From NCBI GenBank assembly GCA_963725895.1, contig CAVSAJ010000002.1:290040-354039 (forward strand): a stretch of 64,000 bases of DNA. Direction: 5' to 3'. The notes beneath the pieces were generated by a model, which worked only from the letters and a program-made list of their open reading frames with translations, was not told where the DNA came from and did no database searches. Both the position numbers and the translations under genes were made by a program. This stretch comes from Bog-473 sp963725895. Lineage in GTDB: Bacteria; Actinomycetota; Acidimicrobiia; Acidimicrobiales; RAAP-2. Positions 8,720-17,694 of this stretch are shown piece by piece (position 1 is the first letter of the stretch; each line of letters starts with the position of its first letter).

Positions 8720-9561
8720 CGATGGACCTGACTCTCGACCCGCCCCGCCAGGCGACGCCGAGCACGGCCGCGCTCAACCGCGGGGCCTCGTACTTCACCG
8801 CGTCGAGCCAGGTGGCGGCCCGGACGTTGAAGAAATTCGTTCGCACCCCGGCGCTCATCATCGCCGGCACCGCACAGGGCATTTTGTTCCTACTCATCTT
8901 CCGCTACGTCTTCGGGGGCGCGGTCGGCCACATCGGGACGCTCGACTACGTCGACTTCTTGGTGCCCGGCTTCGTCGTGACCGGCGTGCTCTTCCAGGGC
9001 ATGGGTGCGGCGAGCGGGGTGGCTGACGACGCGGCGAGCGGACTCTTCGACCGGCTGCGCAGCCTGCCGATCCGGCTGCTCTCCATCATCACCGGCCGCG
9101 TCGGCGCGGACTCCACGCTCGTGGGCTGGGGCGTCCTGGTCATGACGGCGGTCGGCTTCGCGGTGGGGTTCCGCCTCGGGGGCTCGACCCTCGACGGGCT
9201 GGCCGCGCTGGGACTGACCTTCCTCTACGGCTTCGCCTTCGTCTGGCTGTTCATCGCCATGGGCCTCGTCGCCGGCAGCCCGCAGGCGGCGCAAGGGCTG
9301 TCGTTCCTCGTGTTCCCGCTCAGCTTCGTGTCATCGGCCTACGTGCCGGTGTCGACCATGCCGGGCTGGATGCAGGCCTTCGCCATCAATCAGCCCATGA
9401 CGCAGATGGTGAACACGGTCCGGCTGCTGACGGGCGGTCCGGCGGCACAACAGCTGCTCGGCCACTCCGTCTCCTACTACCTGGTGCCCTCACTGCTGTG
9501 GACGGCCGGCCTGATCGTGGTCTTCGCGCCCTTGGCGGTGCGGCGGCTCAAGCGGTCGTGA
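8716..9561 (+). CDS. DrrB-type ABC transporter permease
   Basis: 281-aa ABC-2 type membrane protein with about six hydrophobic segments. Typical family features are TPALIIAGTAQGILFLLIFRY, GLFDRLRSLPI and the late FVSSAYVPVSTMPGWMQ segment. It starts at ATG 8716, coupled to the ATPase. Its stop (9559-9561) directly abuts the stop of the convergent DUF4268 gene, forming TGATCA with no intergenic base and no room for a separate terminator. Confidence 0.88.
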   Translation: MTMDLTLDPPRQATPSTAALNRGASYFTASSQVAARTLKKFVRTPALIIAGTAQGILFLLIFRYVFGGAVGHIGTLDYVDFLVPGFVVTGVLFQGMGAASGVADDAASGLFDRLRSLPIRLLSIITGRVGADSTLVGWGVLVMTAVGFAVGFRLGGSTLDGLAALGLTFLYGFAFVWLFIAMGLVAGSPQAAQGLSFLVFPLSFVSSAYVPVSTMPGWMQAFAINQPMTQMVNTVRLLTGGPAAQQLLGHSVSYYLVPSLLWTAGLIVVFAPLAVRRLKRS

Positions 9562-11070
9562 TCAGCGGCGCTCGAATCCGTTGTCCGGCGGCTGGGGGGC
9601 CGAGACGAGGTCGTCGAGTGCATGGCGGAGACGTTCTTGTGCGTCGACCATCCAGTCGATGAAGAAGGCGTAGTCCTCGGTCCGGGTGATGTCGCCCTCG
9701 CTGTAGTCCGCGACGCGGTAGGCGCCGCGGTCGGGCAGGCGCTCCCACGAGAGCGACGAGCCGTAGAGCCGCTCGATCGTGGCCTGCTGGGCCCGGATCA
9801 CGTCGAACTCCGCGGTGCTTGTCTCTGGCGAGCCGAGGTCGATGTAGAGGCCCGACCGCAGGCGCCCGCCGGCCGCAAAGCTCAGCTCGTAGTGCGTCCC
9901 TCTGATGGGTGCGGGCAGCGTGATGAAGTTCTGCGCCGGGGGGATGGACATGCGGGTCCATTCGGGGTGGTGCGCACGCACGACTTCGAGCCAGCGGGAC
10001 CAGTAGTCGCGGAAGAGCGCGCCGCGGCCGCCACTGATCGGGCCCGCGAGCTCGACGAGCGTCCAGCCGGTCGGGTCGCGCCACCACTGGGTGCCGAAGA
10101 CGTCTTGGGTGATGCCCGTCGCTTCCTCGATGATGCGGCGGACGAGTGTGGCCGGCGTGTAGGCGGCCTTGTCGACGTCCCACACCAGCGGCGCGACGAG
10201 GTCGTTCTGCCAGTAGGCCGTGCGCCGGGCCGGATCCTCGTGCAGCCACTCATCGAGCTGGTTGCGGATCTCGAGGCCGAGGTCACTCGGTGGGCTGAGG
10301 GTGAAGATCGTGTTGTTGGCGATGAGCTCGGCGGTGACGAGGCGTCGCACCGTGCTGGCGTCCTGCACGCGTCGCTTGGCCTCGGCCACCTCTCTGGCGC
10401 GCTGGCGTTCGGGGCTGGTGGTGAACTCTTCGATCTCGCGTAGCGGAAAGATCTGGTTCACGGCGATCATGGGGACGTTGCCACTACCGGACTGGCCGTA
10501 GACGTAGGACCGGAAGGCGCTGATCTGCATCAGTGAGAGATCGAGACCCATCTCGCTGAGCCAGACCACGCTGGCCGTGACCATCGGTGAGAACTCGCGG
10601 GCCAACAGCACGACGCGAGGGCGCCGCAGCGTCTCTTGTGAGAGGTCGGGCGCGTGGGCCTGGAGCTCGGCCAGCGCCTCGTCGGGTGTCATGGGCAACT
10701 GGCGTCGAGCCTGGAAGCGGGCGTACTGATCGGCCAGCGACTCGGGCAGGGTCCGACTCGCCAGGGCCGCGTACTTGATGGCCGACACCTCGTTGTCGGG
10801 GGTCCGGCTGCTCTTGAGTTCGCCGACCACCAGGCGACCATCGAGGCCGAGCCCGAGGACGTGGATGCGGTCGCGCTGCGCGCTGGTCGCGTTCGGGACG
10901 CCGTCGATCTCGAACGTGATGACCTTGACGGCGGGTCCCAAGATGGCGGGGTTGGAGAGCACCCACTCCTGTAAGTCGGCGCGCTCTTCGAGCCCCGCCT
11001 CCTCGAGCGAGATCATTTGGGCCGGCATGGCGACAGAGCCGGCAACGGTGAACAGCATCTCTTCCGCCAT
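9562..11070 (-). CDS. DUF4268 protein with PD-(D/E)XK-like nuclease region
   Basis: 502-aa cytoplasmic protein. Residues about 55-100 contain DGRLVVGELKSSRTPDNEVSAI, where GELKSS fits the E-x-K core of PD-(D/E)XK nucleases. The C-terminal third (WWRDPTGWTLVELAGPISGG to the end) matches the DUF4268 layout. Proteins joining these two parts are annotated as predicted endonucleases; the DNA target and role are unknown. It stands alone between exporter genes. The start at ATG 11070 is uncertain. Confidence 0.65.
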   Translation of the reverse strand: MAEEMLFTVAGSVAMPAQMISLEEAGLEERADLQEWVLSNPAILGPAVKVITFEIDGVPNATSAQRDRIHVLGLGLDGRLVVGELKSSRTPDNEVSAIKYAALASRTLPESLADQYARFQARRQLPMTPDEALAELQAHAPDLSQETLRRPRVVLLAREFSPMVTASVVWLSEMGLDLSLMQISAFRSYVYGQSGSGNVPMIAVNQIFPLREIEEFTTSPERQRAREVAEAKRRVQDASTVRRLVTAELIANNTIFTLSPPSDLGLEIRNQLDEWLHEDPARRTAYWQNDLVAPLVWDVDKAAYTPATLVRRIIEEATGITQDVFGTQWWRDPTGWTLVELAGPISGGRGALFRDYWSRWLEVVRAHHPEWTRMSIPPAQNFITLPAPIRGTHYELSFAAGGRLRSGLYIDLGSPETSTAEFDVIRAQQATIERLYGSSLSWERLPDRGAYRVADYSEGDITRTEDYAFFIDWMVDAQERLRHALDDLVSAPQPPDNGFERR

Positions 11071-11342
11071 GTAGGAGTCTCAACTTACGGCAAACGCGCG
11101 TTCGAAAGGAGGTGTCGAAAGTCACAGACCCGCGCAACGGGACCTCAATAGACGTCGTGTCCTACCGGGGCTTTTGTGTCCTCGTTGTCTTTCGCACACA
11201 TGTCGTGTGTGATCCACTACGGACGGTTTGCGAACGGTTGCAAACCGGTTGCCGAGGTCGTCCGCGCTGGCGGGTTCTCGTAGGAATGGCCGACGGAAGT
11301 GATCCGCGACGTACGGAGTGATGCGACCGCCGCAGGAGGTTT

Positions 11343-12756
11343 CTAGGCAGGCGCGTTCGGTGCGACGAGCGGCCAGGGTCGCTCGAGCTCGACTGTCCGA
11401 GCGAGGTCCAGCAACAGCTGCTCGGCGTGCCGTCGACCGATGATCTGCATGGAGACCGGCAGGCCGTCGACCAGCCCGATCGGGATCGCGACGGCCGGGT
11501 GGCCGGTGGTGTTGGCCGGGATGGTCAATGCCCCGTTGTTCCCGAGGGCGGCCTCGAAGCCGCGCTCCGCGACCAGGTCGACGCCGTCGATCGTCGTGGG
11601 CATCGGGCCCTGCGCGCCGAAGGCCACGTCGGGGTTGGTGGCACAGACGATGAAGTCGACCTGTTCGAAGAGCTGCGCCATCTGCACGATGGTGGCGCGC
11701 CGGAAGGCCTCGATGTTCTTCGCCGTGTCGACGGTGAAGTGGTTCGTGGCCACGTTGGTCGCGAGCATGATCTCGGGGGTGAGCTCGGACTCGCAGCCCG
11801 GGTAGAGGTCGCCCAGCCCGACGAGCAGGCTCGCCGTGCCGGCGAGCGCCCACTCCAAGCCGCCTTGGGGCACGGCGATGGGGACGTCCATGCGTTCGAG
11901 GCCCGCGTCCTTGATCAACAGGTCCGCGGCCTCCTCGACCTTCTCGCGGACGGCCGACGCGACGACGGCGGCGCCGAGGTCGACGGAGACGGCGACACGC
12001 ATGCCGCGCACCTCCTGATGACCAAGCCCGGCTTCCCAGCCGCCGACGCGCGGCAGGGAGAATGGGTCGTACTCGTCGGCGCCGTTGCAGGCGTCGAACC
12101 AGCGCGCCGTGTCGCGCACCGACCGCGACACGCAGCCGAGGACCGCGGTGAGCGGCTCGATCTCGGTGTGCGGCCCCTTGGGGATCCGCCCGAAGGTCGC
12201 CTTCAGCCCGAAGAGCCCCGTGAAGCCGGCGGGGATGCGGATGGAGCCGCCACCGTCGCCACCGGTGCAGATCGGGAACAGGCCGCCCGCCACCGATGCC
12301 GTCGACCCGCCCGACGAGCCGCCCGGGGTGCGCTCGAGGTCGTAGGGATTCGAGGTGGCACCGTGCAGTCGGGTGTAGGTGCAGTTGATGCCGCCGAACT
12401 CCGACGCCGTCGTCTGCCCGGCCAGCACGGCGCCGGCACCGCGCAGGCGCGCCGTCATCGTGCCGTCATAGTCCGAGCACGCGGTCCTTGAAGACCAGCG
12501 AACCTTCCGTCAGCGGCCAGCCCTTGACCGGGTCGAGCTCCTTGAGGCCCACCGGCACGCCCCCGAAGGGCAGGTTCACGTCAGCGGACGCCGCCGACTC
12601 TCGAGCGCGCTCCTCGTCGAGGAAGCACACGGCATTGAGCTTCGACTCCTCGATCGCCGCCAGCGATCCTTCCAGAGCTTCGGTCGGCGAGATGCTGCCG
12701 GCCCGGAATGCGTCGACCAGGGAGCACGCGTCTCCCAGCCATGGTTCTCCCGTCAC
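11343..12756 (-). CDS. Amidase (GatA-type signature family), one frame shift
   Basis: About 470-aa amidase of the Ser-cisSer-Lys family. The catalytic Lys lies in PVGLKELDP (near residue 73), the Gly-Ser-rich motif is TPGGSSGGSTASVAGG and the next conserved block is GGDGGGSIRIPAGFTGLFGLK. One extra base near 12470 splits the gene into a 96-aa front and a 371-aa remainder; removing it restores SDYDGTMTARLRGAGAV. It hydrolyses an unknown amide; lack of GatB/GatC neighbours argues against a tRNA amidotransferase. Start ATG 12756. Confidence 0.8.
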
Positions 12757-12828
12757 ACAGGCGAGGCTAGCGAAACGCTCTCGACGCCGTCTCCGGTGGC
12801 GCGCTGCCCTCTCGTCGGGCGGGTCCTG

Positions 12829-13995
12829 CTACTCCGGATTCGACGCGTTGTACACCTGCTCATCGTGCTCGAATTGGGTGAAGCTGATGACGTCGTTGCT
12901 CGGCGGAGGCTGGATGCTCACCGGGGTGCCGTAGTTCGAGAAGTCCATCAGGATGGTCTCGCTGACCGGGCCCTGGGTGGTCACTGATTCTTCACGCAGG
13001 ACGCCGCCGCCGTCGAAGTACACGCGCAGCGTCGGCGGCCCCAACGCCTGCGCTGCCGCCAGGGCTTGTTGTGCTTCGGCCTGTGTGAGCTCCTGGGACT
13101 GGACCTCTTGTTGGAGTTCGGTTTGGACTTCTTGTTGCATCTCGGCTGCGCTGAACGTCACGACGTAGCCCGAGACGGTGAAGCCATTGACGCTGGAGGT
13201 GCCGAGCGGCACGACGGTCGCTCCCCTCTGTTCCAGCAGCTTCAACTGGTCGAGCGGATCGACGTTGCCCGCGCCGAGCGAGCTCGAATCCTGATCCGGC
13301 AGCGGTACGTCGATCCACTCCGGCCCGCCCGTCACCGTTGAGAGATTCGATCCGTCGACCGTGACGGCGACGTACACGTGATCGTCGACGACGAGTTCGT
13401 GCTCGGCGATGGAATGCGACGCCGCGGCCACGGACACGTCGGCTTCGAAAGAGTTGGTGTCGAAGTCCGCATACCCAATCCCTTGGATCGGGACGGATTG
13501 ACCGTCGGCACTCACGGTCCCACTGATGGCGACGTCGGCGGTGTGCTGGCTCAGTGTCGTCTGCGTCGACGAGACGACGAAGTTCGTGGCCGCCTCGCCT
13601 GCGCCAGGGGAAGCAGACCCGCTCGTCGTCGAGACGATGCCGCCAATGGCGCCTCCCGCCACGAGGAGCAGCGCGAGCGAGATGATGCCGAGCCGCAACC
13701 GCTCACGCGACGACGCAGCCCGTTGCGGGGGACGCGAGGTCCCGGCCGGCTGTGGGGCAGACGATCCAGGCTGGTCCGACGAAGTCGCGGGCTGGGGCGG
13801 AGGGGGAGCGCTGAGGTTCGATGCCGGCTGTTGCGGCGCCGGAGGCTCTTGTCGTTGCTGCGGCTGCAGGGGTTGCAGCGGCAGCAGCGGCTGCTCGGGC
13901 TCCAGGGGTTGCGGGGACTGCGCGGGCCAGCCCCCCGGTGGCATCTTGAAGTAGCGGTCGAGAGGATGAGGTCCCTCCGCCTCGGACTCCGCCAT
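12829..13995 (-). CDS. Membrane-anchored protein, paralogue of the protein at 549
   Basis: 388-aa protein. ATG 13995 is chosen because AAGGAGG lies just upstream. Residues 1-110 are Pro/Gln-rich, then one transmembrane helix (IISLALLLVAGGAIGGIV, about 123-140), then a Ser/Thr/Val-rich outer domain. The end, ILMDFSNYGTPVSIQPPPS followed by VISFTQFE, matches the end of the 549 protein (AFSNYGTPVNVASPPPT, VVSYAEFQ). The DUF2510 motif is missing. A Gln/Glu-rich helix (QQEVQTELQQEVQ) is inserted before the end. Both look like members of one unnamed envelope family. Confidence 0.75.
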   Translation of the reverse strand: MAESEAEGPHPLDRYFKMPPGGWPAQSPQPLEPEQPLLPLQPLQPQQRQEPPAPQQPASNLSAPPPPQPATSSDQPGSSAPQPAGTSRPPQRAASSRERLRLGIISLALLLVAGGAIGGIVSTTSGSASPGAGEAATNFVVSSTQTTLSQHTADVAISGTVSADGQSVPIQGIGYADFDTNSFEADVSVAAASHSIAEHELVVDDHVYVAVTVDGSNLSTVTGGPEWIDVPLPDQDSSSLGAGNVDPLDQLKLLEQRGATVVPLGTSSVNGFTVSGYVVTFSAAEMQQEVQTELQQEVQSQELTQAEAQQALAAAQALGPPTLRVYFDGGGVLREESVTTQGPVSETILMDFSNYGTPVSIQPPPSNDVISFTQFEHDEQVYNASNPE

Positions 13996-14075
13996 GCCTC
14001 GCCTCCTTTTCGCCGCCGGAAACGCTACTGCGACAGCCTCAGAGGGGGGAACGGCCGTTGCCCTGCAGAAGGAGG

Positions 14076-14933
14076 TTACTCCGTCGTCCGACGCTTGAAG
14101 AAATGCGCCGCCAGCGGTGCCGCGACGCCGATGATCACCACCGACCAGATCAGCGACGCTTCGACCGGATGCTGCATTGGCCAGGCGTGGATCGTGCCTG
14201 ACGGGTTGGGGTTGTCCCAGAGCACCCTCGCGCCGGCGGTCACTGCGCTGACCGGGTTCCAGGTGGCGATGGCCTGCAGCCAGCCCGGCATGTGCTGGGT
14301 GGGCACAAAGACGTTCGAGACGAAGGCGAGCGGGAACAGCACGATGAAGCCGAACGACGCGGCCGACTCGGGGCTCTTGGAGTTCATGCCGACGCACGCC
14401 GCGATCCACGTCAGTGAGTAGGCGAAGAACAGGACCAGCGCGAAGCCACCGACGATGGAGATGTAGCTCGAGCCAGGCCGCCAGCCCACGGCGAGCCCAG
14501 TCAGCCCGACGATGAGCGCGCAGAGGCATGAGGTCAGCAGGTCGGCCAGCGAACGTCCGACCAGGACGGCGGAGCGCCACATGGGCAACGCACGGAACCG
14601 GTCGATCATGCCCTCGTGCAGGTCGGTGCTCAGCCCGACCGCCGTACCCATCGTCGACGTCACCAGGTTCAGCGACAGGAGGCCGGCAAGGAGAAAGTCG
14701 GTCGTGCTTCCGCCGCCGGGGATCGGGATGGCCCCCCCGAAGATGTAGACGAAGAGCACGGTGAACAGCACCGGCTGGATCGTCACGTCGGAGAGCTGCA
14801 TCGGCTCGCGCGAGATGTGCACCAGGTTCCGGCGCGTCATGGCCCAGATGTCGTTGAGCCGACCGAGCAGCAGGCCCGGCGAACGAGGGCGGTCCACGCC
14901 CACCGACGTCGGCGTCAGCGTTGTGGTCGTCAC
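14076..14933 (-). CDS. DrrB-type ABC transporter permease (second set)
   Basis: 285-aa ABC-2 permease. Key parts are DIWAMTRRNLVHISREPMQL, PVLFTVLFVYIFGGAI, HEGMIDRFRALPMWRSAVL and the late FVSNVFVPTQHMPGWLQ segment, with about six membrane helices. GTG 14933 overlaps the stop of the ATPase (GTGA), so the pair is coupled. Same family as the permease at 8716 but clearly diverged. Confidence 0.88.
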   Translation of the reverse strand: MTTTTLTPTSVGVDRPRSPGLLLGRLNDIWAMTRRNLVHISREPMQLSDVTIQPVLFTVLFVYIFGGAIPIPGGGSTTDFLLAGLLSLNLVTSTMGTAVGLSTDLHEGMIDRFRALPMWRSAVLVGRSLADLLTSCLCALIVGLTGLAVGWRPGSSYISIVGGFALVLFFAYSLTWIAACVGMNSKSPESAASFGFIVLFPLAFVSNVFVPTQHMPGWLQAIATWNPVSAVTAGARVLWDNPNPSGTIHAWPMQHPVEASLIWSVVIIGVAAPLAAHFFKRRTTE

Positions 14934-16018
14934 GCCCGTGCTCCTTCCAGCTCGTGCGGCGCCTTCCCATCGAGCGAGGGCGTGAAGCCGGTCGACGCCG
15001 CCTCCCGACGGTCGCCGTCGCCACCGTCATAGCGGCCATCACCATCGCCATCCCCGGCGGCGTCGTCATCGTCGTCGATGTGGTCACCGGTCAAGGTGAA
15101 GAACACGTCGTCGAGGGATGGCTGGCGCACCTCGATGTTGTCCACCAGCACACCCGCCGCATCGAGCGCCCGCACGACGGCAGTCGCCAGTCCCGACGAC
15201 GCGTCGACCCCGGCGCTCAGCTGCCGGCCGTCGTCGCTCACATGCACCTGGCCCGCGACCAGCCCCGCCATCGCGGGCACCGCGCCCGGGTGCGGCTCGG
15301 ACAATGTCACGTCAATGCGCGCGCTCCGGCTCGCTTCCTTGAGCTCCAACGGCGTCCCGTCCGCGATCACCCGGCCGTGGTCGACCACGACGATGCGGTG
15401 GGCCAGGGCGTCGGCCTCTTCCAAATACTGCGTCGTCAACAGAACGGTGACGCCCTCACCCAGCAACTCTCTGATGGCATCCCACACGCGCTGGCGAGAC
15501 GTCGGGTCCAGCCCCGTCGTCGGCTCGTCGAGGAACAGCACCGGCGGCCGGGTCATCATGGAGGCGGCCAGGTCCAGCCGGCGCCGCATGCCGCCCGAGT
15601 ACCCCTTCACCACCCGATCGGCCGCAAACGTCAGCTCGAACTGGTCCAACAACTCCGCCGCGCGGGAACGAGCCGCCGCCCGCCCCATGTCGGAGAGCTC
15701 ACCCACCAAGACCAGGTTCTGGCGCCCCGTCAACAACGAGTCCAAGGTCGCGTCCTGGGCGGCCACGCCGATGTGGCGGCGCACCTCGCCCGGGTGCTTG
15801 ACCACGTCGATCCCCGCCACCGTGGCCGAGCCGGCGTCGGGCCGGGCCAATGTCGTCAGGATCCGCACGGCCGTCGTCTTGCCGGCGCCGTTGGGGCCGA
15901 GCAACCCCAAGATCGTCCCGGCCGACACGCCGAAGGACACCCCCGCCAGGGCCTGGGTCTCGCCGTACCTCTTCATCAGGCCATCGGCCTGGATCACCAG
16001 CTCGTCAGCCATGGACAT
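14930..16018 (-). CDS. DrrA-type ABC transporter ATP-binding protein (second set)
   Basis: 362-aa ATPase with Walker A GPNGAGKTT, signature YSGGMRRRLDL, Walker B VLFLDEPTTGLDP and the DrrA C-terminal block RQPSLDDVFFTLTGDH. It ends with an unusual tail rich in Asp and Gly (DDDDDAAGDGDGDG). ATG 16018 is used; a second ATG lies two codons later. The divergent TetR gene starts 87 bases away and two matching operator boxes sit between them, so the exporter is probably under that repressor. Confidence 0.9.
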   Translation of the reverse strand: MSMADELVIQADGLMKRYGETQALAGVSFGVSAGTILGLLGPNGAGKTTAVRILTTLARPDAGSATVAGIDVVKHPGEVRRHIGVAAQDATLDSLLTGRQNLVLVGELSDMGRAAARSRAAELLDQFELTFAADRVVKGYSGGMRRRLDLAASMMTRPPVLFLDEPTTGLDPTSRQRVWDAIRELLGEGVTVLLTTQYLEEADALAHRIVVVDHGRVIADGTPLELKEASRSARIDVTLSEPHPGAVPAMAGLVAGQVHVSDDGRQLSAGVDASSGLATAVVRALDAAGVLVDNIEVRQPSLDDVFFTLTGDHIDDDDDAAGDGDGDGRYDGGDGDRREAASTGFTPSLDGKAPHELEGARA

Positions 16019-16020
16019 CC

Positions 16021-16081
16021 TTACCGGTCGGTCAGTAAACTTACGGGCAGGCTGTTAGAGTATGGAATTACTAACCGGCCG
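16021..16081. promoter_or_regulatory. Pair of inverted operator boxes between exporter and tetR
   Basis: The minus strand at 16038-16021 reads TTACTGACCGACCGGTAA and the plus strand at 16068-16081 reads TTACTAACCGGCCG. They agree at 12 of 14 positions (consensus TTACTRACCGRCCG) and face opposite ways, each next to one divergent start. This fits binding of the TetR-family product to both promoters. Confidence 0.65.
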
Positions 16082-16104
16082 TCAAGTAGATTCGCCGAAG
16101 AAAA

Positions 16105-16806
16105 ATGTCCCAGACCGAACAGACCGAACAGACAGAACAGTCGCCGCGCGACGGTGACGGCCTCATCGACGCCGTCGCCGGCGACGAGCCAGCGCTCGAC
16201 CCCGCCCTCGACAACCCCTCTGACCAGGCCGGCCACGCCGGCCACTCCGCCACTCACGTCGACACCCGCCAACGCATCCTCGATGCGGCCCTCGACCTCT
16301 TCATCGAGCAAGGCTTCGACGGCACCAGCCTGCGGCAGATCGCCGAGCAGCTGGGCGTCACCAAGGCGGCCCTCTACTACCACTTCGAATCGAAGGACGA
16401 CATCCTCCTCGCGCTGCACATGCAGCTGCACGAGTTCGGCCGGGAGGCCCTGCTGCGCATGGCCACCGAGACGGTCACCCTCGAGATGTGGGGCGAGCTG
16501 CTCGACGAGATGGTCGACCAGATGCTGGCCCAGCGCAAGATCTTCCTTATGCACGAGCGGAACCAGGCCGCCCTCGAGAAGCTGCACAGCGAGCAGCACG
16601 AGGCCGAGCACGAGGACATCCAGAACCAGTTCCGCCGGGTGCTGGCCGACACCCGGATCCCGATCGAGGACCGGGTCCGCATGTCGGCGTCCTTCGGCGT
16701 GCTCTTCTCGAGCCTCTTCCTTTCGGGCGACGCGTTCTCCTCGACGACCAACGAGGAATTGGGGAATCTGCTCCGCCGGATCCTCCACGACGTCCTCTTC
16801 GGATGA
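16105..16806 (+). CDS. TetR family transcriptional regulator
   Basis: 233-aa regulator. About 52 residues of acidic, disordered-looking leader (TEQTEQTEQ repeats) precede the TetR helix-turn-helix, TRQRILDAALDLFIEQGFDG then LRQIAEQLGVTKAALYYHFE. The rest is a helical ligand domain. It diverges from the second DrrAB exporter and most likely represses it. ATG 16105 follows AAGAAAA rather than a strong ribosome site. Confidence 0.88.
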   Translation: MSQTEQTEQTEQSPRDGDGLIDAVAGDEPALDPALDNPSDQAGHAGHSATHVDTRQRILDAALDLFIEQGFDGTSLRQIAEQLGVTKAALYYHFESKDDILLALHMQLHEFGREALLRMATETVTLEMWGELLDEMVDQMLAQRKIFLMHERNQAALEKLHSEQHEAEHEDIQNQFRRVLADTRIPIEDRVRMSASFGVLFSSLFLSGDAFSSTTNEELGNLLRRILHDVLFG

Positions 16807-16839
16807 CGGGACGGGTCCCGCCGGACCGAAACCGACCCG

Positions 16840-17694
16840 GTGGCTAACCTGCGACCGGTGACGGATACCGCGCCTTCTCCCGCGTCTTCGAGCCCTTCGG
16901 AGTTCGAGCACCCCTACACGCTGGCCTTCGACATCGGCGGCACCGGGCTCAAGGCCAACGTGCTCGATGCGAAGGGCGAGCAGGTCTCCGACCGGGCGCG
17001 GATCCCGACCACGTACCCGATGCCCCCCAAGCACCTCGTCACCCGCCTCTGCGAGTTGGCGAAGAAGCTCCCCGAGGCCGACCGCATCTCGGCGGGCTTC
17101 CCCGGCATGGTGCGCCGGGGCCACATCCTCAGCGCGCCGCACTTCATCACGAAGAACGGCCCGGGCACCGAGGTCGACATCAAGCTCCAGGAGGCCTGGT
17201 CCCGCTTCAAGTTGGCCCACGAGCTGACGAAGGCGATCGGCAAACCGTGCCGCGTGGCCAACGATGCCGACGTCCAGGGCTTGGCCGTCGTCGGCGGCAA
17301 GGGCTTCGAGGCGGTGATCACGATGGGGACGGGCTTCGGCACCGCCTTCTTCATGGACGGCCGGCTGCTGCCGCACATGGAGTTCTCCCACATCGAGTTC
17401 CGCAAGGGCGAGACGTTCAACGAGCAGCTGGGGGAGCCGGTCCGCAAGAAGATCGGTGACAAGCGCTGGAACAAGCGGGTCCAGAAGATGATCGCCTACC
17501 TCGATGCGGTGACCTTCTTCGACCACCTCTACGTCGGCGGTGGCAACGCGCCGCGCATCAACCGCCGCGACCTCGGCGACGTGCTCGAGCGCATCACGGT
17601 CGTCCCGAACACGGCCGGCATCCTCGGCGGCATCAAGCTGTGGGAAGGCGACCACGTCGGCCTGCGGAGCACCGACGAAGCTGCCGACCAATGA
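16840..17694 (+). CDS. ppgK: ROK family kinase, polyphosphate-glucokinase-like
   Basis: 284-aa sugar kinase. FDIGGTGLKANVLD (from residue 30) is the phosphate-binding motif, GFPGMVRRG the following loop, and VANDADVQG carries the catalytic Asp. The Lys/Arg-rich stretch EPVRKKIGDKRWNKRVQKM fits the polyphosphate site of actinobacterial polyphosphate glucokinases, which phosphorylate glucose from polyphosphate or ATP. GTG 16840 is the longest start; GTG 16858 is an alternative. Its stop overlaps the start of the P450 gene (ATGA). Confidence 0.8.
   Translation: MANLRPVTDTAPSPASSSPSEFEHPYTLAFDIGGTGLKANVLDAKGEQVSDRARIPTTYPMPPKHLVTRLCELAKKLPEADRISAGFPGMVRRGHILSAPHFITKNGPGTEVDIKLQEAWSRFKLAHELTKAIGKPCRVANDADVQGLAVVGGKGFEAVITMGTGFGTAFFMDGRLLPHMEFSHIEFRKGETFNEQLGEPVRKKIGDKRWNKRVQKMIAYLDAVTFFDHLYVGGGNAPRINRRDLGDVLERITVVPNTAGILGGIKLWEGDHVGLRSTDEAADQ

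Noticed and set aside
7579..9561. 660-aa ABC ATPase-permease fusion
   Set aside because: It arises from one extra base near 8458. In the corrected frame the ATPase ends at 8719 and overlaps the permease start.
11427..12491. 354-aa plus-strand frame opposite the amidase
   Set aside because: Its composition is Arg/Gly/Asp-rich noise and the amidase motifs on the other strand are unmistakable. Same reasoning applies to 14921-16861 and 16021-17691.
12829..15087. 752-aa frame over the lipoprotein-like gene and the permease
   Set aside because: Only residues after ATG 13995 are protein-like, and a strong AAGGAGG precedes that start; the upstream part is antisense-frame noise over the DrrB gene.
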